A stretch of 64,000 bases of DNA from MVYY01 sp012517575 (lineage in GTDB: Bacteria > Bacteroidota > Bacteroidia > Bacteroidales > Paludibacteraceae), in the NCBI GenBank assembly GCA_031629035.1, contig JAVLUG010000009.1:171441-235440 (forward strand). Reading direction: 5' to 3'. The translations under genes and the position numbers were made by a program. Positions 54,459 to 62,697 of the stretch are shown piece after piece; the first letter of the stretch is position 1, and the number at the start of each line of letters is the position of its first letter. Below the pieces are notes generated by a model. It did no database searches and was not told where the DNA came from. It worked only from the letters and a program-made list of their open reading frames with translations.

Positions 54459-55481
54459 TTATTTTGCTTTGATGGCTTCAACAATTTTTGCTTCGAGTTC
54501 GGCAGCCAGTTCAGGATTGTCCTTAATAACATTTTTGGCGCCATCTCTTCCCTGTGCCAACTTGGTATCGCCATAACTGAACCAAGAACCACTTTTCTTA
54601 ATAATGCCGTATTCTACGCCCAAATCGAGGATTTCTCCACTTTTTGAAATTCCTTCGCCGAACATAATGTCAAATTCTGCTTTGCGGAAAGGAGGAGCGA
54701 CTTTATTTTTCACTACTCTGACACGTGTTTGATGTCCAATGACTTCTTCTCCGTCCTTGAGTTGTCCGATTTTGCGAATGTCCAACCGCACGGAAGAATA
54801 AAATTTCAGAGCATTTCCTCCGGTAGTGGTTTCAGGATTGCCAAACATGACACCAATTTTTTCACGAAGTTGGTTGATGAAAATACAGGTTGTGTTGGTT
54901 TTACTTATGTTGGCGGTAAGTTTACGAAGCGCCTGCGACATTAAACGGGCTTGAAGTCCCATTTTTGAATCACCCATATCGCCTTCCAGTTCAGCTTTGG
55001 GAGTCAAGGCAGCAACAGAATCGATAACTACAATATCCACAGCTGACGAACGGATAAGCTGATCGGCAATTTCCAATGCCTGTTCACCATTGTCGGGCTG
55101 GGAAATCAGCAATTCGTCGGTGTTCACGCCCAACTTTTCGGCATAAGCGCGGTCGAAAGCATGTTCTGCGTCGATAATGGCCGCAATGCCACCGGCTTTT
55201 TGAGCCTCAGCAATGGCATGAATGGCCAATGTGGTTTTTCCGGACGATTCAGGTCCATAAATTTCAATCACCCTGCCTCTTGGATATCCGCCAACACCTA
55301 AAGCAATATTTAAACCTATAGAGCCGGTTGGAATTACATCAATGTCAACTATTTGATTATCACCCATACGCATGATGGTCCCTTTTCCGTAATCTTTTTC
55401 TATTTTTTCCATTGCCAGTTGCAAGGCTTTTATCTTTTCGGAAGACGGTTTTTTTTGTTCTTCGGTTGTTTTTTCGGCCAT
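54459..55481 (-). CDS. recA: RecA recombinase
   Basis: 340 residues. Walker A GPESSGKTT (76-84), the MGDSKMGLQARLMSQALRK loop and the L2-region glycine-rich GNPETTTGGNALKFYSS are all in place. Core protein of homologous recombination and SOS induction. No clear SOS box was looked for or recognised upstream. The GNAT gene follows directly. Confidence 0.98.
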   Translation of the reverse strand: MAEKTTEEQKKPSSEKIKALQLAMEKIEKDYGKGTIMRMGDNQIVDIDVIPTGSIGLNIALGVGGYPRGRVIEIYGPESSGKTTLAIHAIAEAQKAGGIAAIIDAEHAFDRAYAEKLGVNTDELLISQPDNGEQALEIADQLIRSSAVDIVVIDSVAALTPKAELEGDMGDSKMGLQARLMSQALRKLTANISKTNTTCIFINQLREKIGVMFGNPETTTGGNALKFYSSVRLDIRKIGQLKDGEEVIGHQTRVRVVKNKVAPPFRKAEFDIMFGEGISKSGEILDLGVEYGIIKKSGSWFSYGDTKLAQGRDGAKNVIKDNPELAAELEAKIVEAIKAK

Positions 55482-55555
55482 AATTGAGTTAAATTAATTG
55501 ATTAATTTTCTGAACTGTTTAAGTACAAATTCACAGAGACAAAGATAGCAAAATT

Positions 55556-57877
55556 TTATTTTACCACTTCCAGTTTGGCAAATTTCAGCAACAGTGATTT
55601 TACACCTTTTTCTCCAAAATCGATGGATGCTTTCTCGTTCCCGTTGGAGATGCTGGTTTCCAATACTTTCCCAATTCCGAAAAGCTGGTGTTTTACCATA
55701 GTTCCCACAGGAAACGAAGAATTATCGGTAATGATTTTTTCGTCCGACGACTGATCTAATTTTTTCAGTTTTCGTGGAGCGAAATGTGTTGTTTGCGCTT
55801 CCGAATAAGTTTCTTTTTCGTTCGTTTCCGAGTAAAAACGATTTCGTTCATTTTCCACTTCATCATCCCAATTCATATATTTCTTTTTCTGAAAAGCCGG
55901 TTCTTTTTCTTGAGAAAATTCCAGAAACTGTGGATCTATGTCTTTGATAAACCTACTGGGAGTGCAAAAGTTGGTTTTTCCGTTTCTAAATCTCGATTTG
56001 GCATAGCTGATAAAGCAGCGTTCCTTTGCCCTGGTGATGGCCACGTAAAATAAACGACGCTCTTCTTCCAATTCCCGCTCATTGGTTATTCTGAATATCG
56101 ACGGAAAAAGTTCTTCTTCCATGCCAACAATAAATACAGCTTTAAATTCCAGCCCTTTGGCAGCATGAACCGTCATAAGGGTAACTTTGTCGCTCATACT
56201 GTCTTTGTCGGTATCCTGATCGGTCAATAACGATACATCCGATAAAAAATCCGAAAGAATAGGCAAACTTTCCCCTTCTTCCTGCTTGTTTTCGCAAAAT
56301 TCGTGTATGGCTTTCAGAAATTCTTCGATATTTTCTTTTCGGCTGATACTTTCAGTGGAATGATCAAAATTTGCCTCATTTAAGAGTCCTGTATTTTTAA
56401 CAATATCAACGGCTAATTCGTAGGCATTTTTAATTTCCACCTCTTTGGAAAAAGTTTCTATCATGTTGTGAAAATCATTCAATTTCGAAGCTGTTCCGGC
56501 ATTAACCGGTACGTTATATTTGTTCAGATTTGAAAGAACTTCCCATATCCCGACATTATTATTTTGCGCGCATTCCACCAGTTTTCCCACTGTGGTTTCG
56601 CCAATGCCTCGTGCGGGAAAATTAATAATTCTTTTCAATGCTTCTTCATCATTCTGATTACATACCAACCGGCAATAAGCTATCACATCTTTTATTTCCT
56701 TTCGCTGATAAAACGACAAGCCTCCGTATATTCGATACGGAATAACCTGTTTCCGGAAAGTTTCTTCCAAAATTCGCGATTGTGCATTGGTCCGGTACAA
56801 CACAGCCATGTCGGCATACCGGTAATTGTTCGAAGCATACAGTTCCAAAATATGTTCGGCAACTGTCATGCCCTCTTCATAATCAGTGAAAACACTCAAC
56901 AACTTTATGGGATGACCGATTTCTTTTTCCGAAAAAATGGTTTTCTGAATTTGCGCTCTGTTTTTGTCGATCAGACTATTGGCCGCATTTACGATGGTTT
57001 GTGTAGATCGATAATTCTGTTCGAGTTTAAAGATACGGGCATCGTGATAAGCATTTCTGAATTGCAGAATGTTGTCGATATTGGCCCCGCGAAATGAATA
57101 AATGCTTTGCGCATCGTCACCCACTACACATATTCTTTCGTGGTGCTCAGCCAGTTTTTTTATTATCAGATATTGGGCAAAGTTGGTATCCTGATATTCG
57201 TCAACCAAAATAAATTGAAACAATTGCTGATATTTTTCCAATACTTCCGGATGATTCCGAAAAAGCACGTTGGTCTGAAGCAATAAATCGTCGAAATCCA
57301 TTGCATCAGCCTGTTTGCATCGATTGCAATAGGTTTGATAAATTTCGCTCAGGAGAGGAATGCGGCTTTGCCTGTCGTTTTTAATAAAATCGATGTTCAC
57401 AGCATAGGCTTCCGGTGTAATCAGGTTATTCTTTGCGGTAGAAATGCGCGATTGAATCAGTCCGGGAGGATAAACTTTCGTATCCAGATTGCGTTCTTTG
57501 AGAATACTTTTTATTAAACTTGAAGAATCGGACGAGTCATAGATGGTGAAATTTTTAGAGTATCCGGTATATTGTGCTTCGTTACGCAAAATTCTCGAGA
57601 AAATAGAATGAAAAGTTCCCATCCACAAGTACCGGGCAGTTCTTTCTCCAACAATTTGAGCAATCCGTTCTTTCATTTCACGGGCCGCCTTGTTGGTAAA
57701 AGTTAATGCCAAAATGGAAGATGGAGAGAACCCTTTGGTAAGTAAATAGGCTATTTTGTATGTTAATACGCGCGTTTTCCCCGACCCTGCACCGGCAATT
57801 ACCAGCGAAGCTCCGTCAATATATTCTACTGCTTGCCGCTGACTTTCGTTCAAATCGTTTAAAAAATTGAAATTCAT
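55556..57877 (-). CDS. UvrD/PcrA-family ATP-dependent DNA helicase
   Basis: 773 residues of the SF1A helicase type: Walker A AGAGSGKTRVL (29-39), motif Ia ALTFTNKAAREMKERI, motif II LVDEYQDTN, motif III VGDDAQSIYSFRGA, motif IV EQNYRSTQ, motif V TVHAAKGLEFKAVF and motif VI RRLFYVAITRAKE. The tail HQLFGIGKVL ... ASIDFGEKGVKSLLLKFAKLEVV is the Tudor-like PcrA/UvrD C-terminal region. It acts in nucleotide-excision and replication repair. Own promoter-like element upstream; 74 bases downstream lies recA. Confidence 0.95.
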   Translation of the reverse strand: MNFNFLNDLNESQRQAVEYIDGASLVIAGAGSGKTRVLTYKIAYLLTKGFSPSSILALTFTNKAAREMKERIAQIVGERTARYLWMGTFHSIFSRILRNEAQYTGYSKNFTIYDSSDSSSLIKSILKERNLDTKVYPPGLIQSRISTAKNNLITPEAYAVNIDFIKNDRQSRIPLLSEIYQTYCNRCKQADAMDFDDLLLQTNVLFRNHPEVLEKYQQLFQFILVDEYQDTNFAQYLIIKKLAEHHERICVVGDDAQSIYSFRGANIDNILQFRNAYHDARIFKLEQNYRSTQTIVNAANSLIDKNRAQIQKTIFSEKEIGHPIKLLSVFTDYEEGMTVAEHILELYASNNYRYADMAVLYRTNAQSRILEETFRKQVIPYRIYGGLSFYQRKEIKDVIAYCRLVCNQNDEEALKRIINFPARGIGETTVGKLVECAQNNNVGIWEVLSNLNKYNVPVNAGTASKLNDFHNMIETFSKEVEIKNAYELAVDIVKNTGLLNEANFDHSTESISRKENIEEFLKAIHEFCENKQEEGESLPILSDFLSDVSLLTDQDTDKDSMSDKVTLMTVHAAKGLEFKAVFIVGMEEELFPSIFRITNERELEEERRLFYVAITRAKERCFISYAKSRFRNGKTNFCTPSRFIKDIDPQFLEFSQEKEPAFQKKKYMNWDDEVENERNRFYSETNEKETYSEAQTTHFAPRKLKKLDQSSDEKIITDNSSFPVGTMVKHQLFGIGKVLETSISNGNEKASIDFGEKGVKSLLLKFAKLEVVK

Positions 57878-57936
57878 AGATTTGTTCTTTCACCTGTTTT
57901 TGAAAAAAAATTCAAATTTTACCGGTTTTGTTTATG

Positions 57937-57944
57937 CAAAGTTA
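57937..57944 (-). promoter_or_regulatory. Predicted -7 box of the helicase gene
   Basis: CAAAGTTA on the plus strand reads TAACTTTG on the minus strand, matching TAnnTTTG, 60 bases before the helicase start. No clear -33 partner. Confidence 0.45.
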
Positions 57945-57986
57945 GTAAATTGAATCGGTTTTTAAAGACAATTTTTATTTACGTCC

Positions 57987-58016
57987 ATTGCTTTTACATT
58001 GAAAAGATTATCTTTG
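57987..58016 (+). promoter_or_regulatory. Predicted promoter of the acyltransferase-amidase pair
   Basis: ATTG (57987-57990) and TATCTTTG (58009-58016), 18 bases apart, fit the -33/-7 elements. The leader to the start codon is about 95 bases. Confidence 0.55.
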
Positions 58017-58118
58017 CAGTGTTGTAAAAGCTTGATGATTTGAGCAATTGTTTGTTTAGACGTATATAAGGTAGTTGTAGGATATGTTTGTTTTAAAAAA
58101 ATATCAATACCTGAAATT

Positions 58119-58667
58119 ATGAAAAAGCTCTCTTATTTTATTCTGAAATGCTTTGGTTGGGAAGCAATTGTTTGCGGTGAAATACCTCAAAAAAGCGTGA
58201 TTTGTTTTGCACCACACACAAGTAATCTTGATTTTATAATCGGTAAACTTTTTTCGTGGTCTATTGGCAGGCAATTTTCGTTTCTGATGAAAAAATCTTG
58301 GTTCGTTTTTCCATTGGGTTATTTTCTGAAAGCCGCTGGTGGTATTCCTGTCGATCGTTCCAAAAGCAATGCCACAGTGCAGCAAATGATTGAAGCGTTT
58401 GCAACGCACAAATGTTTTCATTTGGCTATAGCTCCCGAAGGTACCAGAAGCTGGGTGTCCCGTTGGAAAAAGGGTTTTTACCATATTGCTTCCGGAGCTG
58501 ATGTCCCTATCGAATTAGCTTACATCGACTATGAAAAAAAACAAATCGGGATTAGAAAGTTGCTTTATCCTTCAACTAATATTTCTTCCGACTTGTATGA
58601 AATTCAGCAATTTTATCAAAATATTTCTCCCCGTTATCCTGAAAAATTTAATTCGGTTATTTTTTAA
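58119..58667 (+). CDS. PlsC-like lysophospholipid acyltransferase
   Basis: 182 residues. The catalytic HxxxxD block is HTSNLD (about residues 31-36, in FAPHTSNLDFII), followed by GGIPVDRSKSN and the EGTR motif in APEGTRSWVSRWKKGFY; both are diagnostic of 1-acyl-glycerol-3-phosphate acyltransferases. At 182 residues it is a short form lacking an N-terminal membrane helix. It may act in phospholipid or ornithine-lipid synthesis. It pairs with the amidase gene 44 bases downstream. Confidence 0.88.
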   Translation: MKKLSYFILKCFGWEAIVCGEIPQKSVICFAPHTSNLDFIIGKLFSWSIGRQFSFLMKKSWFVFPLGYFLKAAGGIPVDRSKSNATVQQMIEAFATHKCFHLAIAPEGTRSWVSRWKKGFYHIASGADVPIELAYIDYEKKQIGIRKLLYPSTNISSDLYEIQQFYQNISPRYPEKFNSVIF

Positions 58668-58711
58668 AAAAAAAATTGAATCAGGTGAATTTTTTTTAAA
58701 GTTATAAAAAC

Positions 58712-59485
58712 ATGAAGATCACGCTTATTCAAGATGTTATTGCTTGGTCGGACAAACAGGCCAATTTTAACAGAATAAACAAACAGTTGGAAGCGTTGCA
58801 AGGGAAAACCGATTTGGTGGTATTGCCCGAAATGTTTTCGACCGGTTTCTGTACCGATCGTCTTGATCTGGCAGAGGAAGGGAATGGTGAAACGCTTCAG
58901 GCACTTTCTTCCTGGTCAAAAAAATTTGGATTTGCCCTGACCGGAAGTTTTATAGCTCGAGAAAACGATTTGTATTACAATCGAAGTTTTTTTGTTTTTC
59001 CTGATGGCAAAATTCAAACTGCCGACAAACGCCATTTGTTCCGACATGGTGGGGAGCACCAATATTTTTCTGTCGGCAAGCGTCATTTGTTGGTGAATTA
59101 TCAAGATTGGAAAATCTGTGTGTTGGTTTGTTACGATGTGCGTTTTCCGGTGTGGTCGAGGAATGTGGATAATCGTTACGACTTGCTGATTTATCCTGCC
59201 AATTTTCCTTCCAAACGAATTCGCGATTGGGATATTTTGTTGCAAGCGAGAGCAATTGAAAATCAGGCGTATGTGTGTGGTTTAAATCGTATTGGAACCG
59301 ATGGATTGGGCATCGATTATAACGGACATTCTGTGTTGGTCGATTTCAAAGGCCGCCCTTTACTCACGTTTCCCGAAAATACTTCTGACATAAAAACGGC
59401 AGAAATATCGCTTGAACCTCTTCAAATTTACCGCCAGCATTTCCCTGTATGGATGGATGCCGATCGCTTTGAAATAATTGAATAA
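58712..59485 (+). CDS. Omega-amidase-type carbon-nitrogen hydrolase (YafV/Nit2-like)
   Basis: 257 residues of the nitrilase superfamily with the full Glu-Lys-Cys set: Glu in VLPEMFSTGF (~41), Lys in ADKRHLF, Cys in VCYDVRFPVW. The pattern RFPVWSRN and the length match omega-amidases, which hydrolyse 2-oxoglutaramate and 2-oxosuccinamate to oxoacids. It is the last plus-strand core gene before the accessory region. Confidence 0.9.
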   Translation: MKITLIQDVIAWSDKQANFNRINKQLEALQGKTDLVVLPEMFSTGFCTDRLDLAEEGNGETLQALSSWSKKFGFALTGSFIARENDLYYNRSFFVFPDGKIQTADKRHLFRHGGEHQYFSVGKRHLLVNYQDWKICVLVCYDVRFPVWSRNVDNRYDLLIYPANFPSKRIRDWDILLQARAIENQAYVCGLNRIGTDGLGIDYNGHSVLVDFKGRPLLTFPENTSDIKTAEISLEPLQIYRQHFPVWMDADRFEIIE

Positions 59486-59745
59486 TAATGATTTTTTTAA
59501 TTTGTTTTGAATAATTAAAATTATTGTATAAATTTGTCAGGGTTATGGTAAAGTAAAGCCAAAATTAATGGAAACAAGATAATGAAACAATGGCCTTAAA
59601 ATGGTTGATGATGAGAATAAACGTGAAATGGCTTTCTGACGCCATAAGTAAAAAAATGACAAGACATTCGTAAATGCAAATATTTTTATTAAAAAAATAA
59701 TAGTTTATTATACTGATATCAAGTAATTTATCATTCGATATCAAG
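59486..59745. other. AT-rich stretch between the core genome and the cassette region
   Basis: 260 bases with no credible ORF on either strand. The A+T-rich sequence contains the two direct repeats described separately and marks the change from core genes to accessory DNA. Confidence 0.5.
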
Positions 59746-59756
59746 TATAAACTTGA
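59715..59756. repeat. Direct repeats GATATCAAGTA and flanking inverted half-site
   Basis: GATATCAAGTA occurs at 59715-59725 and 59737-59747, 22 bases apart (two helical turns), and the second copy is continued by an inverted half TCAAGT-ataa-ACTTGA (59741-59756). The arrangement resembles paired protein-binding sites at a recombination or control site, next to the left boundary of the cassette region. Confidence 0.55.
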
Positions 59757-59830
59757 AAGTGATTTACGCATGTTTTAAATTTTGTATTTACGAATGTTGT
59801 ATATTTATTGCGTAAATAAGACGTTAGCGG
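59746..59830 (+). repeat. Left boundary recombination-like site (attC- or attI-like)
   Basis: A 9-bp inverted repeat ATTTACGCA/TGCGTAAAT (59762-59770 with 59809-59817) is followed, at the same spacing as in the two 130-bp sites, by GTTAGCGG (59823-59830). GTTAGCGGTT (59823-59832) is the exact reverse complement of AACCGCTAAC at 61685-61694, which opens the next attC-like site. The middle is shorter and different from the other two sites, so it may be an attC of another type or an attI-like entry point. Confidence 0.5.
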
Positions 59831-59873
59831 TTATGGCAAGAAAAAGACAAACAGGAAAAACGGTTAAAATGAC

Positions 59874-59881
59874 TATCTTTG
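59874..59881 (+). promoter_or_regulatory. Predicted -7 box in front of the restriction gene
   Basis: TATCTTTG matches TAnnTTTG and lies 18 bases before the start codon, inside cassette 1, so the cassette seems to bring its own promoter. No clear -33 TTTG. Confidence 0.5.
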
Positions 59882-59899
59882 CAAAAAGGAAAATAATAT

Positions 59900-60760
59900 A
59901 TGACACTTTGGAGTAACGATATTGAAATTCAATTTTTTACGGAAGCACTAAAAAACTTTGCTTCTCCTGAACAATTATTTTACAACCTTCATGACGGATA
60001 CTTTGCTTATGTCCCAAAAGGTTCAGATGCAGAAGGTCAAACTTTACAAAGTAGAAACTCTTTAATAGGACAATTTACTGAAAAATGGTGCAAAACTCTT
60101 TTTGAGCCAATTGCTAAAGATTTGGGGCTATATGCAGTAAATAGCGTAGTTTGTGATGAACTTGGACTTTCAAAGCAATCAAGTGCCGACCTTGCATTTT
60201 GTACTACCAATCATACAATTCAAAAATCAGAAAATATTAAACTTCTATTTGAAATTAAAATGAGTGTTGTGTCGAACTACAAGTTTACACAACCAAATAA
60301 AGTTGAATTTATTGGTGATTATAAGCAACATAAGGGGAATCCAGCATTACTTCGTTCTGACTCAATGCTAAAAGCAATTGGTAAGTCAATTAACATTCGT
60401 GTTTCAGGAATTGCTTCTACAAAGATACCAATTATTGTTTTGGGTAACAGCCCAATAACTGAAAGCTACATTAAAAAAGTTGATTTTTTAAAAACTTCGG
60501 GAGTTATTCAAGGTTTTTGGTCATTAAATCCCAAGCCAACAAGTTCTGAATATGTAAAGAGTACTCCAAAATTAGGTTTCCAAACAATTTTAAACGGAGA
60601 ACAGCTTTTCAATAATTGCAAAGAATTTGTAAATAACGATATGAATTATTTTTCTTCAATGATTTCAAAAAAGAAACTTGGAGAAATTATAAGAATTGCA
60701 AGTCAAGAAACCACAGACATTGCTAAGGCTGAAAAATTTTTAACCTTAATCCGGAGCTAA
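59900..60760 (+). CDS. Type II restriction endonuclease, PD-(D/E)xK type
   Basis: 286 residues, no close family recognised by eye. The segment SSADLAFC ... KLLFEIKMSVV supplies Asp97, Glu118 and Lys120, the D-x(n)-ExK metal site of PD-(D/E)xK nucleases, and the surrounding strand pattern fits. It lies one base before the methyltransferase gene on the same strand, the usual arrangement of a type II pair. The restriction gene comes first, which is riskier for the host and usually needs control of expression; no control (C) gene is seen. The recognition site cannot be predicted here. Confidence 0.8.
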   Translation: MTLWSNDIEIQFFTEALKNFASPEQLFYNLHDGYFAYVPKGSDAEGQTLQSRNSLIGQFTEKWCKTLFEPIAKDLGLYAVNSVVCDELGLSKQSSADLAFCTTNHTIQKSENIKLLFEIKMSVVSNYKFTQPNKVEFIGDYKQHKGNPALLRSDSMLKAIGKSINIRVSGIASTKIPIIVLGNSPITESYIKKVDFLKTSGVIQGFWSLNPKPTSSEYVKSTPKLGFQTILNGEQLFNNCKEFVNNDMNYFSSMISKKKLGEIIRIASQETTDIAKAEKFLTLIRS

Positions 60761-60761
60761 C

Positions 60762-61712
60762 ATGAAAAGACAAAATGGAACAGAAACAAGTGCTTTCGGA
60801 ACAAATGGAAGAATTAATCATGATAGTTCGAAATTCTATAATTCTAAACTATACAAAGAACTTAATAACAAAACAATTATTGATAAAAAAGAAAATAAGT
60901 TCCCACGTGAATTAGAAAATAAATTTATTCTTGGTTCGGCAGAAAATATGAAAGAGTTACCGGACAACTCCGTTCATTTAATGATTACTTCACCGCCTTA
61001 CAACGTTTCAAAGGAGTATGATGAAGATTTATCACTAAAAGAGTATCTTCAACTTTTGGAAAATGCGTTTAAAGAAACTTATAGAGTTTTAGTTAATGGT
61101 GGACGTGCTTGTATAAATGTAGCCAATCTTGGTAGGAAGCCATACATACCACTTTCTGACTACATATCCAAAATAATGATAGAAATTGGATTCAATATGC
61201 GTGGTGAAATCATTTGGAACAAAGCAGCAAGTGCAAGTCCTTCAACTGCTTGGGGAAGTTGGCAAAGTGCTGCTAATCCTATTTTAAGGGATATACATGA
61301 ATACATTTTAGTATTTTCAAAAGGTGATTATAAAAGAGAAAAAGGAAAAAAGGAAAATACCATTTCAAAAGAGCAATTTATGGAATGGACAAAATCAATT
61401 TGGACAATGAATGCTGAAAGTGCGAGAAGAATAGGACACCCTGCACCATTTCCCGAAGAACTTCCTTACAGACTAATTCAACTTTATTCTTTTAAAGGCG
61501 ATATAATTTTAGATCCATTTATGGGTAGTGGAACAACTGCTGTTTCTGCTTTGAAATCAGACAGAAAGTTTATAGGATATGACATAAGCAAAGAATATAT
61601 AGCCCTTGCAGAGAAAAGGGTTGAACCACTATTAAAACAAACAAAGATAGCATTTGACCTGACAAAGATTGAAGATGAGCCACAAACCGCTAACAAAGTG
61701 TATATGCCATAA
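60762..61712 (+). CDS. Site-specific DNA methyltransferase (beta class, N4-cytosine or N6-adenine)
   Basis: 316 residues. The catalytic motif IV reads TSPPY (76-80), and the AdoMet motif I DPFMGSGTT (251-259) comes later, so the order is that of beta-class amino-methyltransferases. SPPY is most common in N4-cytosine enzymes but also occurs in N6-adenine ones. A target-recognition region lies between (KAASASPSTAWGSWQSAAN). The last residues, ANKVYMP and the stop, are encoded inside the following attC-like hairpin, so the gene has been fused to the recombination site. It protects the sites cut by the neighbour. Confidence 0.92.
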   Translation: MKRQNGTETSAFGTNGRINHDSSKFYNSKLYKELNNKTIIDKKENKFPRELENKFILGSAENMKELPDNSVHLMITSPPYNVSKEYDEDLSLKEYLQLLENAFKETYRVLVNGGRACINVANLGRKPYIPLSDYISKIMIEIGFNMRGEIIWNKAASASPSTAWGSWQSAANPILRDIHEYILVFSKGDYKREKGKKENTISKEQFMEWTKSIWTMNAESARRIGHPAPFPEELPYRLIQLYSFKGDIILDPFMGSGTTAVSALKSDRKFIGYDISKEYIALAEKRVEPLLKQTKIAFDLTKIEDEPQTANKVYMP

Positions 61713-61817
61713 GGGGTTCGGTGGGTATTTAAGCGTTGTAGCCTGCTCAAACTTTCGTGTCGGTGGACTGGATACTGCTCCGCAATCCCTTACGGCACAT
61801 ACACTCGACCGTTGTGC
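61688..61817 (+). repeat. attC-like recombination site 1
   Basis: 130 bases from CGCTAAC to GTTGTGC. Between them a 19-bp arm pair (61697-61715 with 61787-61805) has two mismatches that are A-C on the plus strand but G-T on the minus strand, so the minus strand folds better, as expected for integron attC bottom strands. A conserved core AAACTTTCGTGTCGGTGGAC sits in the loop. 107 of 122 positions (AAC to GTT) match site 2 without gaps. Confidence 0.7.
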
Positions 61818-61938
61818 ACAATACAAAAAGACGACTGCATGAAAATAACATTGAAATTATTTTAACGAAAAAAACAACAAACAATCAAGATTTGAGGCCT
61901 ACACTCTTGGAATAATTAAGATACTAAAAGCATAAAAC

Positions 61939-62490
61939 ATGACAATTTTTTTGATTGTAATTATTTTATTTGGACTAATCGTAGTGACTTTGAAAGTATC
62001 GAAAAGACATGGTTACAAAAAAATAGGAATAGTTATTTCGATAATTATTTTTTTGGTAATATTAGCTATTCCATTAAGTTTCTTGTTTGAAGATGTATTT
62101 TTCTCTAAGAATGATGCGATTGAACATTTGCAAGAACATGGTATAATTTTAAATGATGAATGTAAGATTATTAGTAAAGAGATTTCGGGTGTTATGGATT
62201 ATACTCTTCAGTTTAAATTGGAAATCTCTGATGCTGACAAAAAACAAATAATTCAAAAATTTAGAGAATCAAAACACCTGATAAACCCAGACCATAATAT
62301 TATGTATGATATTCGACCAAAAGATTATAAAATAAGAGAATATGATACAATAATGTACGCCATTTATGAAGAAAACAATTATTGGAATTTGCAGTATTGT
62401 AAAGTTTTAAAAAATGGATATGTACAAACTTGGGATATGATACAAGTTTCGAAAAATGATAAAAAGATACAATATATTAGAAATCAATAA
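61939..62490 (+). CDS. Small membrane protein of unknown function (cassette 2)
   Basis: 183 residues with two adjacent N-terminal transmembrane helices (TIFLIVIILFGLIVVTLKV and IGIVISIIIFLVILAIPLSF) and a soluble C-terminal part of ~120 residues with mixed helix and strand. No family was recognised; typical of orphan ORFs in gene cassettes. It is preceded by an A-rich leader of ~120 bases and ends 8 bases before the next attC-like site. Codon and base use looks more A+T-rich than the core genes to the left, which suggests transfer. Confidence 0.6.
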   Translation: MTIFLIVIILFGLIVVTLKVSKRHGYKKIGIVISIIIFLVILAIPLSFLFEDVFFSKNDAIEHLQEHGIILNDECKIISKEISGVMDYTLQFKLEISDADKKQIIQKFRESKHLINPDHNIMYDIRPKDYKIREYDTIMYAIYEENNYWNLQYCKVLKNGYVQTWDMIQVSKNDKKIQYIRNQ

Positions 62491-62498
62491 TGTACTGT

Positions 62499-62628
62499 GC
62501 ACAACAAAGTGTATATGCCATAAGGGTTTTAGTAGATGTTCAAGCATTGTAACCCGCCCAAACTTTCGTGTCGGTGGACAGGAAATTACTCCGCAATCCC
62601 TTACGGCACATACACTCGACCGTTACCA
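62499..62628 (+). repeat. attC-like recombination site 2
   Basis: 130 bases from GCACAAC to GTTACCA, same hairpin arms and core as site 1 and no gaps. Its opening box TGTGCACAAC (62496-62505) is the exact reverse complement of GTTGTGCACA (61811-61820) at the start of cassette 2. The closing GTTACCAGC differs, so the next cassette should end in a site beginning GCTGGTAAC; none is seen before the IS insertion. Confidence 0.7.
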
Positions 62629-62697
62629 GCAAGCCGTAAAAAAATAAGACATCGAATTCTATAACTTTTAATACAAACCATTAAAAAAATTCAGCCT

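Larger units (their letters stand above)
59824..62622 (+). mobile_element. Two complete integron-type gene cassettes
   Basis: Cassette 1 (59824 to ~61811) carries the restriction-modification pair, cassette 2 (~61812 to 62622) a membrane protein; each ends in a 130-bp attC-like site, and both read plus-strand, as in integron arrays. The cassette ends show the mark of recombination between G and TT of GTT: the bases opening each cassette are complementary to the box that starts its own attC (10 of 10 bases in both). A third cassette begins at 62623. No integrase gene is in the window. Confidence 0.65.

Noticed and set aside
56564..57097. 177-codon plus-strand frame inside the helicase gene
   Set aside because: Antisense to the conserved helicase motifs; no independent support.
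61688..62628. CRISPR array or simple transposon ends as explanation for the 130-bp repeats
   Set aside because: Only two copies with a gene between them, far longer than CRISPR repeats, same orientation, no cas genes or transposase between them; the paired outer boxes fit integron cassettes better.
62456..62647. 63-codon frame across attC-like site 2 and a matching minus-strand frame across site 1
   Set aside because: They arise because the same repeat lacks stops in some frames; products are the repeat itself and have no start signals.
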